In this document: positions 9,501-19,402 of the stretch, one piece after another
Layout: each line of letters starts with the position of its first letter
Position numbering within the stretch: the first letter of the stretch is position 1
IMG/VR virus record: IMGVR_UViG_3300047564_003843
Coordinates: 1 to 64,000 of that record
Length of the DNA stretch: 64,000 nt
From: a virus
Direction: 5' to 3' (one strand)
The notes under the pieces: generated by a model
Told to the model about the DNA's origin: nothing
The model's input: the letters and a program-made list of their open reading frames with translations, nothing else
Database searches by the model: none
Program-made: the position numbers and the translations under genes

Positions 9501-12500
9501 GTGTTGGAGCAGCCTCTGGTGCTTCTGAAGCAGTAGAACCGCTTTGCTCAAACTTAGAAAGGGTGTAATTCTTCTTTACACCATCTTCACCAATTGCTGA
9601 AAGGTTAATGTTGCCATTCTGTGGGTTCTTCCACACTCCCTTTGGAGTTACAACTCTTTCTTTTCCGTTGTATTTAAATGCAATCTTCTTTCCAGAAGCC
9701 TGAGCAGCAGAAATTTGTGCTTCGATATCACCAGAAGAATCAATAACAACAGTGTTACTGTCAACAACTGGCTTATCCTCTTCAACTGGTTCTTCAGCTG
9801 GCTTTTCACCCAAGAATCGATTAATTAAATACTCACGACGGGCTTTAAGAGTTTCTTTAAGTGAATCAGCAACTTCTGGGTCAGAGATAGCAGCATCTAC
9901 TATTTCATCAATCTTTTCTGGAGTTACTGCTTGAACTTTCTTTACGGACTCAGCAATCTCTTCATCACTCATGCTGCCAAACATTTCAACTGTAAGAGCA
10001 TTAGACATTGCCTTTGAACTACGCATTGAATCAATTTGCGTAGCTTCTGGTCCAAACTCTTTATCAGTTCCACCTTGAGCACGGAATAACAGAGAACCAC
10101 CAGCATCTACTCTGATTATGTTGTTATCAGAATCAACAAGTATGTTGTCGCCGCCAAGACCTGTTACATCATAATTTCCTACCCAAGCGTCAATTGCGAA
10201 GTCTTCTTGAACTTTCTTCTTCAGTTCTGATGATGGGCTTGTTCCTAAAATCTCACCTTGCTTAATTGGAGAAACAAGAACAGTGTTTCCGTTCTTATCT
10301 ACACCCTTATATGCACGACCGAAACTAACACCAGCCTCTTCGTAAAGAGCACCGCCTAATATTTCGTTCTCTGCATGTTTGTCAGACTTTGGCTTCTTAA
10401 CGTAATACTGATTTCCAGTATCTGGGTCTATATAGAATGCACCTTGGTTAGAACCAGCCTGTCCTGCAACTTTTTTCCACTTAGAGGTATCGAACACTGA
10501 AGAGACATCTTCAGGTGAAACTTCTTCTGCTGGAATTGGCTTATCTGTTTTAGCATCTTCATCTTCAAGGTTGCTAACGATATTAGGGAAAGAATCTGCA
10601 AAGTCTGAATGCAACATACCTGCATCAGACATTTTGTTAATCTGATCTCCAGTAAACCAACCAGTTGCAGTGTTCTCTCCATCCTTTGATGAAAGATCGT
10701 TGTACTGATCTGGTCCTACTTCAAAGACAGAAGTTTCGTATGCCCATTCAGCGCCGACTTTGTTTGTGTCAACGTAGATTGGCTCGAGTGCAGAGATGTC
10801 TCCGCCAACTTCTTCCATAAACTCTTCTTTTGCAGTTGCATTAGGAGCCTTAGCAATTGTTTGGTCTTTATGGGCTCCTCCAGGGATTCCCCACTTACCG
10901 CCACCTTGTGACAAAGAACTAGAACGCTTTGCAAGGAAGTATTCGTACTCTCCATCTGCATTCTTACGACGAATAAGAGCACCACCAGCACCATACTTGC
11001 CCCAGAAGCGCTTACCATCTGTAGTAAAGAAGTAGCCTTCACCAGTCTCTTGATTATTTCCGCCACCAAGAGGTGCAAAGAATGGAAGCTTAGGAGGAGT
11101 AAGAGTTCCAGCCTTTAGAGCTTGAACATCTGCAGCAGAAATATTTTCTGCGTAGAAGACGCCATCAGTTCCTTCTGCAATTGTGTAGTCATTCCACTTA
11201 CCAGCGTTTGCTTCCTTTTCAGGAGCTTCATCAATCTCAAGTTGTGGTTGTTCTAATTCTGGCTCTGGTGCAGGAACAGCTTCTGGCTCACCGTTGCGAC
11301 GCCATACTTCGTAAGCTTGATACTTAACCCAAGCAGATTCATACTCTTTTCCATTTGCAAGAAGTCTGCGCTTAACAAGTACACGCTTGTCGTCGCCTTC
11401 AATTGGGGTAATAGAAATAATTTCGTGGAATCCATCGTGCTTTGCCTTGATGAAGTCGCCTGGTTGCCACTCTTCAACAGCAATTGCTCCAACATTTGTT
11501 GTGTTCTCTGGGTCAGATACCCAGTTGTTGGATACGTTTCCGCCCAAGACTGATTCGACTTGAAAGTCTCCATCTGAAAGTTCGGTTGGCTTTGCAGAAG
11601 TAGATGGTGAAACTTCGTCTGAAGTTGGCTTGTCTTTTGGCATAGCCTTGACAAGAGCATCGGTTTCTGGAACATCTTTTCCAGCCATACCATCTGCAAA
11701 AGTCTTTGACATAACAAGTTCGGAGTCTGCTTTGCTCTTTCCAGACTTGTATGCGTCGTACTCTGCTTTTGCCTTGTCATAATCTGCAGAAGACTTCTCA
11801 AGGTCAAGAACATCGATACCAGACTTAGTAACAGCCATCTCATCCAAGAGATTGTTAAGAATTCCAGGCAATACAGCAACGTCAACAGAAGCATCGTGCC
11901 AATCAGTGTTTGGCTCAGCAAGTCCATAACGATTTGCTACAGCCTCAAGCTTGTGGTCTCCTGCGCTTCCATTAATAACCTTGCGAGCAAGTGAGAGTGT
12001 GTCAATCTCGCCAGCTGGTTTGTAATCAAGTCCATACTCGGCCATCTTGCGACGAAGGATTTCTCCATCAAATGGCATGTTGTGTGCAGAAACAATTGGG
12101 TCTGCACCAAGGAAGTCAGAGATTTCTTTAAATGCATCTGCTTGCGACATCTGCTTAGACAAGAACTCATCAGAGATTGGGTTTCCATCTGAGTCTTTAA
12201 GAACTTCTGAAGGGTCTTTGTCAGTATAGAAAGAGTCAAGTGGTTGTTCTGGGTTCATGAAGAGAGTCTTCTCTTCAATGATTTCACCATTCTTAACCTT
12301 GGTCATTGAAACTTGAATTGGGCTTGGAGATGTAAATCCTCCAGTGCTCTCAAAGTCAAGGTGAACTACTTCTTCATTAGCAAGAAGTTCTTTAAATTTA
12401 ACTGGGTCACCATTTGCTTCAGCAGCAATTGCCTTGAGCTTATCTCCCATAAATGCAGGAGGTGTTGGGCGTGAGACCTTCTTTGGCTTAGGTGGAAGTG

Positions 12501-15500
12501 CATCTACATCAATTGGAGGAGTAAATGTTGCAGCAGACTCTTTCTTTGCTGCATTGAACTCTGCATACTTCTCTTTGTATGCAGGGTCATCCTTCTTTGG
12601 ACGCTCGAGTGCTGGCTTCTTGCCTGGTTCTGGTAAATCAGATGCACCACGAATTACTTCGATAGGAGTGGTGCCCTTCCAAGTCTTTGTTTGAGACTGG
12701 TGACCTGGATAGTAACCTGTAACGACAGCATTACCAGTTTCATCAGTTGTTACATCTTGGACAATGAAATACTCGTAGAAGTCATTCTTTCCTTCTTTCT
12801 TGAAGGCAATGTCTCCTGGTTTTACTTCAGTTGCTCCAACCCCAACAACACCGACAGGTTTGCTTGGTGTGTAAACAGGAGCTTCAGATTCAGAAACCCA
12901 CTCTTCTAATCCTTCAGGAGCAGACCACATTTCTTTAGCTTGAGCAAGTTCTTCGTTGTATTTTTCAAAATCTGCTAAATATTGTTTTTGTGCAGCAGCA
13001 TCTTTAGGAACCCAAACTCCTTCAGGGTTCTTGTAAACCTTACCTTCAGGGTCATACTCTTTTGCCTTTGGTTTTGAAAGCACAGGCAAGTCACCCTTTG
13101 TTGGAGCATCTACATTTCTAAAGACAGAAATGTCAGTATCGTTGTTCCACAACTTAGTCTTTTGTGAGACGTGACCTGGATAGTAACCAGTAACCCATGA
13201 CTTACCTGGGAACTCAGAAGGTTCTACAGACTCAATTGTGAAGAAGTCATTTGTTGTGACATCTCCTGCTTTAAGTTCAGTAGTTTTAGCCTTTAACTTT
13301 GCTGGTCCTGTTGGTTCTCCAACTGCAACTCCGTCAACGGCTTCGGGTCCCTTTTCATCCGACGGAGCTTGTTCCGTGGTTTCGGTAGGCGCTTCTTGGG
13401 CAGGTTCTGGTGTGATTTCTTCTGTATCAGGTGCTTCTCCTTCTAGAGCGTCATTAATTTGCTCAGGAGTCAGTGCGTCTTCTTCTTGACCAGCGAAACC
13501 TTCATCATAGATTTCTTTGGTCAAAGCATTGGTGTCTTCACCTTGTAATTGCAGCGCATCACGAATTGCTTCGCCTGGAACATACGCTGAATACTCTTCA
13601 CCATCGTCGGTTTGTGTGCCAAGCATTCCATAACCAGGCATTTCATTTCCTGGCTCAAGAGCACGACGCAATTCGCCCTTCAAATCTTCCGTGTCGTAGT
13701 AATTAGCAATATCAACAGGGTCGTAATTAAATCCTTCAGGTGCATCTTCAGGAATTACGTATTGGTCTTTATCAAATGCTTCTGGAGAAAGCTCTGCGTA
13801 ATCTTCTGGAACATCAAAGGTGTCATTCTTTGGAAGATATTGCTTATACTCACCAGTCTTGGCGTAGTTATCCTTCTCATCGTCAGACAAACCTTCAAGA
13901 AGTGTAGGAAGCTCTGTTGGGTCTCCGCCTTCCATTTCTGGCACTTCTGGTAAGTCTTTACCAAGTTCATCTTTAACTTCATCAGAAACTTCTGGAGTTG
14001 CATCTTTCTTTCCATAAATACCATCAAGAATTGCATCAGCATCTTCACCCTGCTCTTTAAGAGCGTTGTAAATTGCTTCTGCTGGAACAATTTCATCTCC
14101 ATCTTCAAATGGCAAAGTTCCATAACCAGTTGCAGGAGATTTTTCTGTTCCCTTAACACCATCTTCTAGAGATTTCTCAAGAGTTGGAGTATCAAACTTC
14201 TGTGCAAGCTCTGCTGGGTCATCTGTAAAGTCAGAAGCTTCTTGTCCATCAATAGGGCCTTCAGGTGTGTATTCACCGCGGTCTACGTTGTAGTAACCAG
14301 GAGTTGGCTCAGCTGGTTTTTTACCGCTATCTTTTATTTGTTCAGGAAGATTTAATTTTGGTCCTACATCTAATTTTGCTTTTACTGCTGGCTCTTCTGT
14401 AGGAGCTTGTCCAGACGCATCGCGTTCTAACTCTCCAGTTTCAGCGTCAACTACAGAACCATCAGGAAGAAGAATGTGGTCCTTACTTGGGTCAAGTGGG
14501 AATAGCCCACCGTTTTCTTCGTAGTCCTTTAGATTCTTCTTATACTCTTTCATATTCTTCTTAAGGTTCTTCTTTGAAACCTTAGGAATTAATTCACCCT
14601 GAACTTCTGATGCAGGAGTTTCTTCTGGAGTATCTGGAGTTGGTTCTTCTCCTCCCTCATCTAGCATCTTTGCTGGATTTGGAAGTTCGCCCTTCTCAAA
14701 ATTAGGTTCGTCTTGTGAAATGTAATCTTGAACATCAGACCAACGCTGTGCAACAGCAAAAGGCTTGCTGTCATCTTCACCACGGCGAGATACAAAGTAA
14801 ACAGGAAGATTTGGGTCTAATGAACCATTCTTTCCTGCTCCTTCAGTAACAACATTCTGTCCTTCACCCTCGCGTTGCTGCGCTGCTTCAAACTTATCTT
14901 TTGCAGCAGCATTAGGTGTAGAAATTTTAATAACATCGTATGCATCATCTGTGTACTTAGTTCCAAGGTCAATCTTGGTTCCGTAATACTCTTTATCAAC
15001 GTCACTTGGAGACCAGCTCTCATCTTTACTAAATCCAGCAGGTGCATCAATCTTTACAAGATCAGCTTCCTCGATAACTGGGTCACCAGTTTTTACCTTT
15101 GCTGCAGTCTTGCTGTATCCATCTGGACCCTGAGCAGACTTAAGAATTGCCTTAACACCTTCAGCAGACTTTGCAGGGACGCGAACTAAATCACCATTTG
15201 GTAATTCCATATCGAAGGTATCGCTACCTTCATCAGTTGCTACAGCACGACCACTAAGAGATTGAACTGCTCCACTAATACGACGAATAAGTGCACGTAG
15301 ACCGCCACCCATCTCAGCAAAGCGACCCTTACGGTCACGGCGCTGACGCATAGCACGAGCACGACGGGCTGCAGGAGAGTTTCCATCTCCTAGAGCAGCA
15401 AGAAGTGCATACTGAGGCACAGAGCCTTGAGGCATTGATTGCAAGCGAGCAATAGAGTATTCATACTCAGGTGAAGCTGGATGTGCTGTTAAAGCAGAAG

Positions 15501-15951
15501 AAAGAATTGAACGAACAGTATCGTCTTGAATATTTGGGTCATCAATAATCCAACGAGCACGGTGCTTCATTACCTCTGCAGCGCTGAGCTCATGCTTGCG
15601 AGTTGAACGTGGGTGTGAAATAGGAAGTAAGTCTGTATTTTCAGGAGAGACGGAAAAAACCTTGTTGTACTGAGCAAGTTGGATATAACCATTAAGCTCT
15701 TTTAAAGTGCGCATACGGCGCAGCGAATAAGTTTCGTTCTCATACTTAGATAAGCAACGAGTCATAACAGACTTAGCGGCTCTACGAGTAATAAGTCTTG
15801 AACCAGAGAATTTAGTGTTTGCAGATTTAACTATGTCAAAACCTGCTTCTAGGATTCTTTCATTCTGTTGTTCTAGAGAAAGAGTCTTAACTTTCTTCTT
15901 TGCAATAGCAATAGCAGCTTGCTGCTTAGGTGTCTTTGAATACTTGGCCAT
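6550..15951 (-). CDS. 3133-residue multidomain virion-associated protein
   Basis: The largest gene of the window. Visible parts: basic QRRDRKGRFAEMGGG near residue 205; an imperfect internal repeat (about 620-830) with GYGTLPFED and GYGMLGTQT units; repeated VTGYYPGH modules (about 910-1100); a DEDDh exonuclease-like domain at about 1192-1375 (HLDFEST, SAHNMPFDGE, HDASVDV); a NUDIX-like domain at about 1657-1737 (GIPGGAHKD then AKEEFMEEVGG, Lys instead of Arg in the box); a kinase-fold-like block at about 1830-2050 (GSNQGAFYIDPDTG, YYVKKPKSD, NYDVTGLGGDN, RVDAGGSLLFRAQGG); a C-terminal 280-residue block with FYDVITSGGIYATATRW, possibly ADP-ribosyltransferase-like. It lies two genes after the portal, the place of MuF-type fusion proteins that can be packaged and injected. 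The exonuclease and NUDIX calls rest on motifs; kinase and transferase calls are tentative. Confidence 0.8.
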   Translation of the reverse strand: MAKYSKTPKQQAAIAIAKKKVKTLSLEQQNERILEAGFDIVKSANTKFSGSRLITRRAAKSVMTRCLSKYENETYSLRRMRTLKELNGYIQLAQYNKVFSVSPENTDLLPISHPRSTRKHELSAAEVMKHRARWIIDDPNIQDDTVRSILSSALTAHPASPEYEYSIARLQSMPQGSVPQYALLAALGDGNSPAARRARAMRQRRDRKGRFAEMGGGLRALIRRISGAVQSLSGRAVATDEGSDTFDMELPNGDLVRVPAKSAEGVKAILKSAQGPDGYSKTAAKVKTGDPVIEEADLVKIDAPAGFSKDESWSPSDVDKEYYGTKIDLGTKYTDDAYDVIKISTPNAAAKDKFEAAQQREGEGQNVVTEGAGKNGSLDPNLPVYFVSRRGEDDSKPFAVAQRWSDVQDYISQDEPNFEKGELPNPAKMLDEGGEEPTPDTPEETPASEVQGELIPKVSKKNLKKNMKEYKKNLKDYEENGGLFPLDPSKDHILLPDGSVVDAETGELERDASGQAPTEEPAVKAKLDVGPKLNLPEQIKDSGKKPAEPTPGYYNVDRGEYTPEGPIDGQEASDFTDDPAELAQKFDTPTLEKSLEDGVKGTEKSPATGYGTLPFEDGDEIVPAEAIYNALKEQGEDADAILDGIYGKKDATPEVSDEVKDELGKDLPEVPEMEGGDPTELPTLLEGLSDDEKDNYAKTGEYKQYLPKNDTFDVPEDYAELSPEAFDKDQYVIPEDAPEGFNYDPVDIANYYDTEDLKGELRRALEPGNEMPGYGMLGTQTDDGEEYSAYVPGEAIRDALQLQGEDTNALTKEIYDEGFAGQEEDALTPEQINDALEGEAPDTEEITPEPAQEAPTETTEQAPSDEKGPEAVDGVAVGEPTGPAKLKAKTTELKAGDVTTNDFFTIESVEPSEFPGKSWVTGYYPGHVSQKTKLWNNDTDISVFRNVDAPTKGDLPVLSKPKAKEYDPEGKVYKNPEGVWVPKDAAAQKQYLADFEKYNEELAQAKEMWSAPEGLEEWVSESEAPVYTPSKPVGVVGVGATEVKPGDIAFKKEGKNDFYEYFIVQDVTTDETGNAVVTGYYPGHQSQTKTWKGTTPIEVIRGASDLPEPGKKPALERPKKDDPAYKEKYAEFNAAKKESAATFTPPIDVDALPPKPKKVSRPTPPAFMGDKLKAIAAEANGDPVKFKELLANEEVVHLDFESTGGFTSPSPIQVSMTKVKNGEIIEEKTLFMNPEQPLDSFYTDKDPSEVLKDSDGNPISDEFLSKQMSQADAFKEISDFLGADPIVSAHNMPFDGEILRRKMAEYGLDYKPAGEIDTLSLARKVINGSAGDHKLEAVANRYGLAEPNTDWHDASVDVAVLPGILNNLLDEMAVTKSGIDVLDLEKSSADYDKAKAEYDAYKSGKSKADSELVMSKTFADGMAGKDVPETDALVKAMPKDKPTSDEVSPSTSAKPTELSDGDFQVESVLGGNVSNNWVSDPENTTNVGAIAVEEWQPGDFIKAKHDGFHEIISITPIEGDDKRVLVKRRLLANGKEYESAWVKYQAYEVWRRNGEPEAVPAPEPELEQPQLEIDEAPEKEANAGKWNDYTIAEGTDGVFYAENISAADVQALKAGTLTPPKLPFFAPLGGGNNQETGEGYFFTTDGKRFWGKYGAGGALIRRKNADGEYEYFLAKRSSSLSQGGGKWGIPGGAHKDQTIAKAPNATAKEEFMEEVGGDISALEPIYVDTNKVGAEWAYETSVFEVGPDQYNDLSSKDGENTATGWFTGDQINKMSDAGMLHSDFADSFPNIVSNLEDEDAKTDKPIPAEEVSPEDVSSVFDTSKWKKVAGQAGSNQGAFYIDPDTGNQYYVKKPKSDKHAENEILGGALYEEAGVSFGRAYKGVDKNGNTVLVSPIKQGEILGTSPSSELKKKVQEDFAIDAWVGNYDVTGLGGDNILVDSDNNIIRVDAGGSLLFRAQGGTDKEFGPEATQIDSMRSSKAMSNALTVEMFGSMSDEEIAESVKKVQAVTPEKIDEIVDAAISDPEVADSLKETLKARREYLINRFLGEKPAEEPVEEDKPVVDSNTVVIDSSGDIEAQISAAQASGKKIAFKYNGKERVVTPKGVWKNPQNGNINLSAIGEDGVKKNYTLSKFEQSGSTASEAPEAAPTPEKELPQAPEAAQIDPAEKQKVLDEVSALAEKLFGNKGKTKDLLESLKGQDGANTDLIDSILEDINTPSAPADATPEEKIQSDLSQALTPDEDAAPEDEVAPIDPVALAEELKKPLDPDLIWAKVKDEKGISVLENGDIVVAENVTPAGSTIYTMVKRNADNTFSVYHRIKGNDGTSRVKTLAGRWHSYTALSSRIENEKWKAKITPSKVISKSKPETPGTIAPSAIPTKKGAYVSADGKTPIKVGMIVKDTKTGKIGKVVSLKDELVTSKSKSNPQGYTYTDVAKVQWEDGKKNWKVSTYLDIQDTSGVKPDKPEDDGPTGGGGGTPTTPKTPSSPAPVNSTEPKVELPKYEGADLAGATSIKDVEAKAVDKNSIGHLASYGANDYSDYKQFLQGELIKDPNSKNMAPGILVQNANPNDSDQDLTSYGVISKQDAKTGDIEVSYFDGPLAGQTKSTKSDKIWSREKFITPEQAKELDIEIDQTLFDKSKAAAKAKGELYAKQQAEKLKKAQQAAEAKALKDKFTVNGPGFAIQTLDAAPDYSVSPHPSVPSLVDALKMANNDNPAEAANGSTTLLDSDSIEDLEVHVGMVTDKDGQKKIRLQFTLTSWAGKQVTSKADSDPNITKTKALRLDKWKKQPDGSVVWQDTWDTSTVDSNKNGVTFEGPAGKGTFLLHRASKSIDDTEVDFFKYHSSSPYAVSFHNKAEIYLPADATPEDVAEALNSLGGISQVRPALESDVRGVIENKMIWLLGAATDGKKNYAGELRQKTLDIIKEEYGFTADDVEIVADPLARGRINYYMPEAAVEKLMEKTGFSPHIVHNWKGGDQTNTVDWFYDVITSGGIYATATRWMNGINKSGMSSSSDIDANGGNYVFASPSSKGSSTSSNLAFYFNSKSVLRRLDYYKNNSDKYGQLQSDSEDIVESLSNNYGELMFKKNLSWADLSSISMPTAIREKLIERLMSEGKTDLADIVAGKKKKKGAKK

Positions 15952-15953
15952 TG

Positions 15954-17300
15954 CTAGCTCTTCCTTTTCGGCAGAAGGTCGGAATCCATGCTGTCGTATG
16001 TCATTGTTGCAAGAACAGCTGCTCGCTTAAATGGGTTTTCATTGTTGCGAACTGCACGAAGCCAAGATGCACGGAATGCAGACTCTGCTTCATAACCTAG
16101 ACCTGCAAATTCTGTCATAGCAAAGATTGCTTGTTCTGGAGTTTCATAATCTAACTCGGACTTCAACTCAACATTAAGTTCTGCATCTGCTTCAGCGGAT
16201 GCAAGTAAAAGCTCAAGGTCTTCTTCATCGCGAACAGGAACGTCATAACCTGACACTGCACCCTCTGGTAGAACAGCAAAGCGGCATTTGCCATCTGCTT
16301 CAACCTCAAGGGAGATAATCTGGCACTTATTTGGGCCTTGGAAAAATACGCAGTTTGAACACTTAACTCCGATGTCTTTAACTTCGTTCTCATAAGCAGG
16401 TGTGTAACCAGCCCACACTCCGTCACCATCTTGGTCAAATGGTCCATGCTTTCGAGTAATTGCAATAAGCGCATCTGCTAAATCTTGCTCTTCTGGAATT
16501 AAACCTGAAGCGATAATTGTAGAAGCGTTCTTCTTTGAAGAACGTGGGTGTGCTGCTGGTAGTAAATCGTTATCTGCTTTGTATGCAGAGTTCTTTGGCT
16601 TGCCAGACTTAAGTAGGCGCAAGAATGCATTTACACGACCCATTGCCCATTGGTTGCGAGTCATTCCTGGACGATGTGAAACAGAGTAGGCACCAGCACC
16701 ACGGCGATATACAGCTTTTAGGGTTGAGACAGAAGTCTTGCGACCTTTTGGAGCTTTCTCATTGTGCTCTTCTACCTTCTTGCGAAGAGACGATTCAATT
16801 GCTGGAGTAAAAGTGATTTTCTTTCCACCTGAAGCTGAGCCTTTTGAATTCTTGTCAGAACCTTTGACACGGTCTTTCTTTGGTGCAGGTGTTTGAGAGA
16901 TTGTTTTTTTCTTTTTTGTTGCAGAAGCTGTTACAGGACCACCAGAAACCCAAGCGCGGCAAGTCCTAGCACTAGCGCACTTAAAATCAAACGCTTCGCA
17001 ATATCCGAGGTCACCAGCTTCTTGAATTGAATCGTATTTATCATTTTGTTCTCCTGTGAGTCCACTGGCAATGCAGTCCAGCATCTCTGGAGTCTGAATA
17101 AAGACAGCACAGTTACCACAACGTTGTTTCTTTGCTGTCTCAGCGTCTACTTGCCATTCGTCAGCAAGTGCTTGCCAATACTCATCGTTTGGTTCTGTTG
17201 GATTAAGTGGACCGTACATTGCAGTATCAATTGCTTTTTTACGGTTATCAAGATTAAGAGCAACATCTTGTGTTGCAGGGGGGCAAGTTTCTTCAGCCAT
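15954..17300 (-). CDS. Cys-rich actinophage head-cluster protein
   Basis: 448 residues directly after the portal, start overlapping the portal stop. An N-terminal cluster (Cys 61, 64, 76, 101, 108, 114; CGNCAVF, GYCEAF, ARTCRAW) resembles a high-potential iron-sulfur-like or zinc fold seen in actinophage head genes. A central block carries RKTSVSTLKAVYRRGAGAYS and RPGMTRNQWAMGRVNAFLR, a conserved phage module. A second Cys set (CSNCVFFQGPNKCQ, about residues 310-335) follows. Both this protein and the giant one contain a DLLPxxHPRS word, which suggests shared processing or a common ancestral module. Catalytic activity unknown; metal binding is inferred from cysteine spacing. Confidence 0.8.
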   Translation of the reverse strand: MAEETCPPATQDVALNLDNRKKAIDTAMYGPLNPTEPNDEYWQALADEWQVDAETAKKQRCGNCAVFIQTPEMLDCIASGLTGEQNDKYDSIQEAGDLGYCEAFDFKCASARTCRAWVSGGPVTASATKKKKTISQTPAPKKDRVKGSDKNSKGSASGGKKITFTPAIESSLRKKVEEHNEKAPKGRKTSVSTLKAVYRRGAGAYSVSHRPGMTRNQWAMGRVNAFLRLLKSGKPKNSAYKADNDLLPAAHPRSSKKNASTIIASGLIPEEQDLADALIAITRKHGPFDQDGDGVWAGYTPAYENEVKDIGVKCSNCVFFQGPNKCQIISLEVEADGKCRFAVLPEGAVSGYDVPVRDEEDLELLLASAEADAELNVELKSELDYETPEQAIFAMTEFAGLGYEAESAFRASWLRAVRNNENPFKRAAVLATMTYDSMDSDLLPKRKS

Positions 17301-19084
17301 TATTGCTGAACCTCCTCAGTTGGGGGTACTGCCTCCTCGGTGGGTGTTTCAGTCGCTGGTGTCGTTTCGGTTGGTTGAGTTTGACCAATTGCACCGTCAA
17401 GAAGAGTTTGTAACTCTGGAGACATTGGTGCAACGGAATTTTCTTGACTTACTTGCTGAACTGCTTGCATAACTTCAGGCGCTACTGCTTTGAGCATTGC
17501 TTCTGTAAGTTCTGGAGTAATTGCTCCACGCTCTTGTAGAAGTCGAAGTGCAACTTCTGTTGGAGTAGGTGCATCTTGGTCTGAGAAACCATGAGCACGA
17601 CGCCATGTGTCTCCTGAGATTGCCATACGGTCAAATCCTGAATCAGCATCTGCTGCACGGTCATTGCGTGTTGAAACTGCTGATGGGTCATACCAAACAA
17701 CAATTCGATTTACTTCAGACTCAGTGAAACCATTAGCCATCAAATATGGACGTAGGTAAACAACTGTTAGAGCATCTGAAATCAAAAGCATCAATGGCTC
17801 GATGTGTGCCTTGTAAAGTGATTCATCAATTTGCATTGCATTTGAATACTTAACATTTGCAAGACCTGTAACGATGTCCTTTGGAACATCTAGTCCCTGA
17901 AGAATGCGCTCTAGTACACGGTCAGAACGTTCTGCAAGTGATGGGTCAAAAGAACGCTCAAACTTGAACTGCTTAATCTTGTCGCCAAGTTCTGCAGGAC
18001 CACGAATGATGAGAGGAACAACAGCGCTCGCAGATTCTTCATCGCGAATCGGAGTTGTCATCGCATCAATAAGTTGTTCTTCGAATTCGTCTTCTGCTTC
18101 TTCAGCTGTGAAGCCCGCTCCCATTCCGTCTTCAGAATCGTATGGATAGTTAGGGTCTGCTTGTGCAGCAACAGAAAGTCCGTCTGGAAGATAAAGTGCT
18201 CCTGCATTGAGACGAGAACGTGCAGTTGCACGGAATGTTCTGTTGAGGAGAAGAAGTTCAGCACACATATCAAGCAAACCACGAAGTGATGAATCAGCTT
18301 CGTCGGAATAACGAGGATGTGAACGCCAGATGCGTCCTACGAATGCATTCTTATTAAGTTTGCTTACTCCAAAAGCAGAACCGCCACCTTGTCCTGCACC
18401 TTGTTCGCGGCGACCAATAACATTAAATCCACCACGAGCATCTGTTACTACTTCGTCAACAGAACGAATGTCCCAAGACTCAGGAACACCACTTCCTGTG
18501 CGAGCTGGCATTTGTACCAAGTAGCACTCGCCAGCGACTGAAAGATTGAGAGCTGCATCTTTAAGAAGACCTGCTTGACCGCCATATGCAGAGTTTAGAC
18601 GATCTAGAGCACGCTCTGCTGCAGATGCAAGACGTTCTTCAACTACTCGAGATTCATTTACAGAAACTGGAGCTTGTGAAGGATCATCAATTGCTGCTGC
18701 ATAAATACGAATACGAGATACAACAGAGGCAACTAAGTTAAATGCGTATTTGATTTCTCCAATTGCATCGTAATATTCCCATGCTTCTGCTTGCCATGCA
18801 GAGGAAGAAGCGGAACGACGATTTTTAAATTGCTCGAACTCGCCTTTGTCATTTACTTTGACTTGGACTGCTGCTGCAGTCATAGAGCGAGGAGTGTTGT
18901 ATGAAAGTGGAGCTGGAGAATTCGGTGAACTAAAGACTGAAAGAATTCCTGTTGATTGCGGAGTAGTTTTTGGCGCAACAACTTGACGGGAACGAGTGGT
19001 ACGCGTACGGCGACTAGAACGTGGTTTCTTAATTTCAGAGACGACTGGTTCTTGTGCTGGTTCTTCTTTTTTGAATACCGCCAC
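17300..19084 (-). CDS. Portal protein
   Basis: 594 residues. After a basic, disordered N-terminus (Arg/Ser/Thr-rich to about residue 55), the WEYYDAIGEIKYAFNLVASV segment and the later body match portal proteins of actinobacteriophages, the dodecameric ring at the head vertex through which DNA is packaged. A Lys/Phe-rich FKFERSFDPSLAERSD region and the LQGLDVPKDIVTGLANVKYS block are typical. The C-terminal 60 residues are Pro/Thr/Glu-rich. It heads the structural series portal, Cys-rich protein, giant protein and protease. The large terminase that would dock on it is not in the window. Confidence 0.9.
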   Translation of the reverse strand: MAVFKKEEPAQEPVVSEIKKPRSSRRTRTTRSRQVVAPKTTPQSTGILSVFSSPNSPAPLSYNTPRSMTAAAVQVKVNDKGEFEQFKNRRSASSSAWQAEAWEYYDAIGEIKYAFNLVASVVSRIRIYAAAIDDPSQAPVSVNESRVVEERLASAAERALDRLNSAYGGQAGLLKDAALNLSVAGECYLVQMPARTGSGVPESWDIRSVDEVVTDARGGFNVIGRREQGAGQGGGSAFGVSKLNKNAFVGRIWRSHPRYSDEADSSLRGLLDMCAELLLLNRTFRATARSRLNAGALYLPDGLSVAAQADPNYPYDSEDGMGAGFTAEEAEDEFEEQLIDAMTTPIRDEESASAVVPLIIRGPAELGDKIKQFKFERSFDPSLAERSDRVLERILQGLDVPKDIVTGLANVKYSNAMQIDESLYKAHIEPLMLLISDALTVVYLRPYLMANGFTESEVNRIVVWYDPSAVSTRNDRAADADSGFDRMAISGDTWRRAHGFSDQDAPTPTEVALRLLQERGAITPELTEAMLKAVAPEVMQAVQQVSQENSVAPMSPELQTLLDGAIGQTQPTETTPATETPTEEAVPPTEEVQQ

Positions 19085-19117
19085 TGTCTAACCCTTCACT
19101 TTGTTACGGAGCATGAG

Positions 19118-19402
19118 CTATTTGTCCTCATACGCAGTCAACAGTCCTGCTACCGCTGACAGTGCGAATGGCACTAAAAGGATAACAGTTACTGATGTAA
19201 TCATAAAGCATCCGTAGATAAGTGATGCTGTCCAAATCGACATACACCACTCGCAGGTAAACAGATAACCTAGCTTTGATGACTCTGGAGGACGCTTTTT
19301 CCAGACTCTAGCCCTAATAGGCTCGGTAATAACGTCCCGCGTTATTAGTCTGGTAATTCGGAAGGTCGCAAGAGCAAGAACTGTAAACTCAAATAATTCC
19401 AC
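19118..19402 (-). CDS. DUF1360-like small membrane protein
   Basis: 94 residues from a GTG at 19402 with GGAGG six bases upstream; a longer reading from a TTG at 19426 lacks such a site. It overlaps the end of the upstream gene by 14 bases. It contains ALATFRITRLITRDVITEP, then LGYLFTCEWCMSIWTA (CxWC) and a hydrophobic C-terminal stretch, matching DUF1360-type proteins common in actinobacteria and their phages. At least two membrane segments are likely. Function unknown. Confidence 0.75.
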   Translation of the reverse strand: MELFEFTVLALATFRITRLITRDVITEPIRARVWKKRPPESSKLGYLFTCEWCMSIWTASLIYGCFMITSVTVILLVPFALSAVAGLLTAYEDK

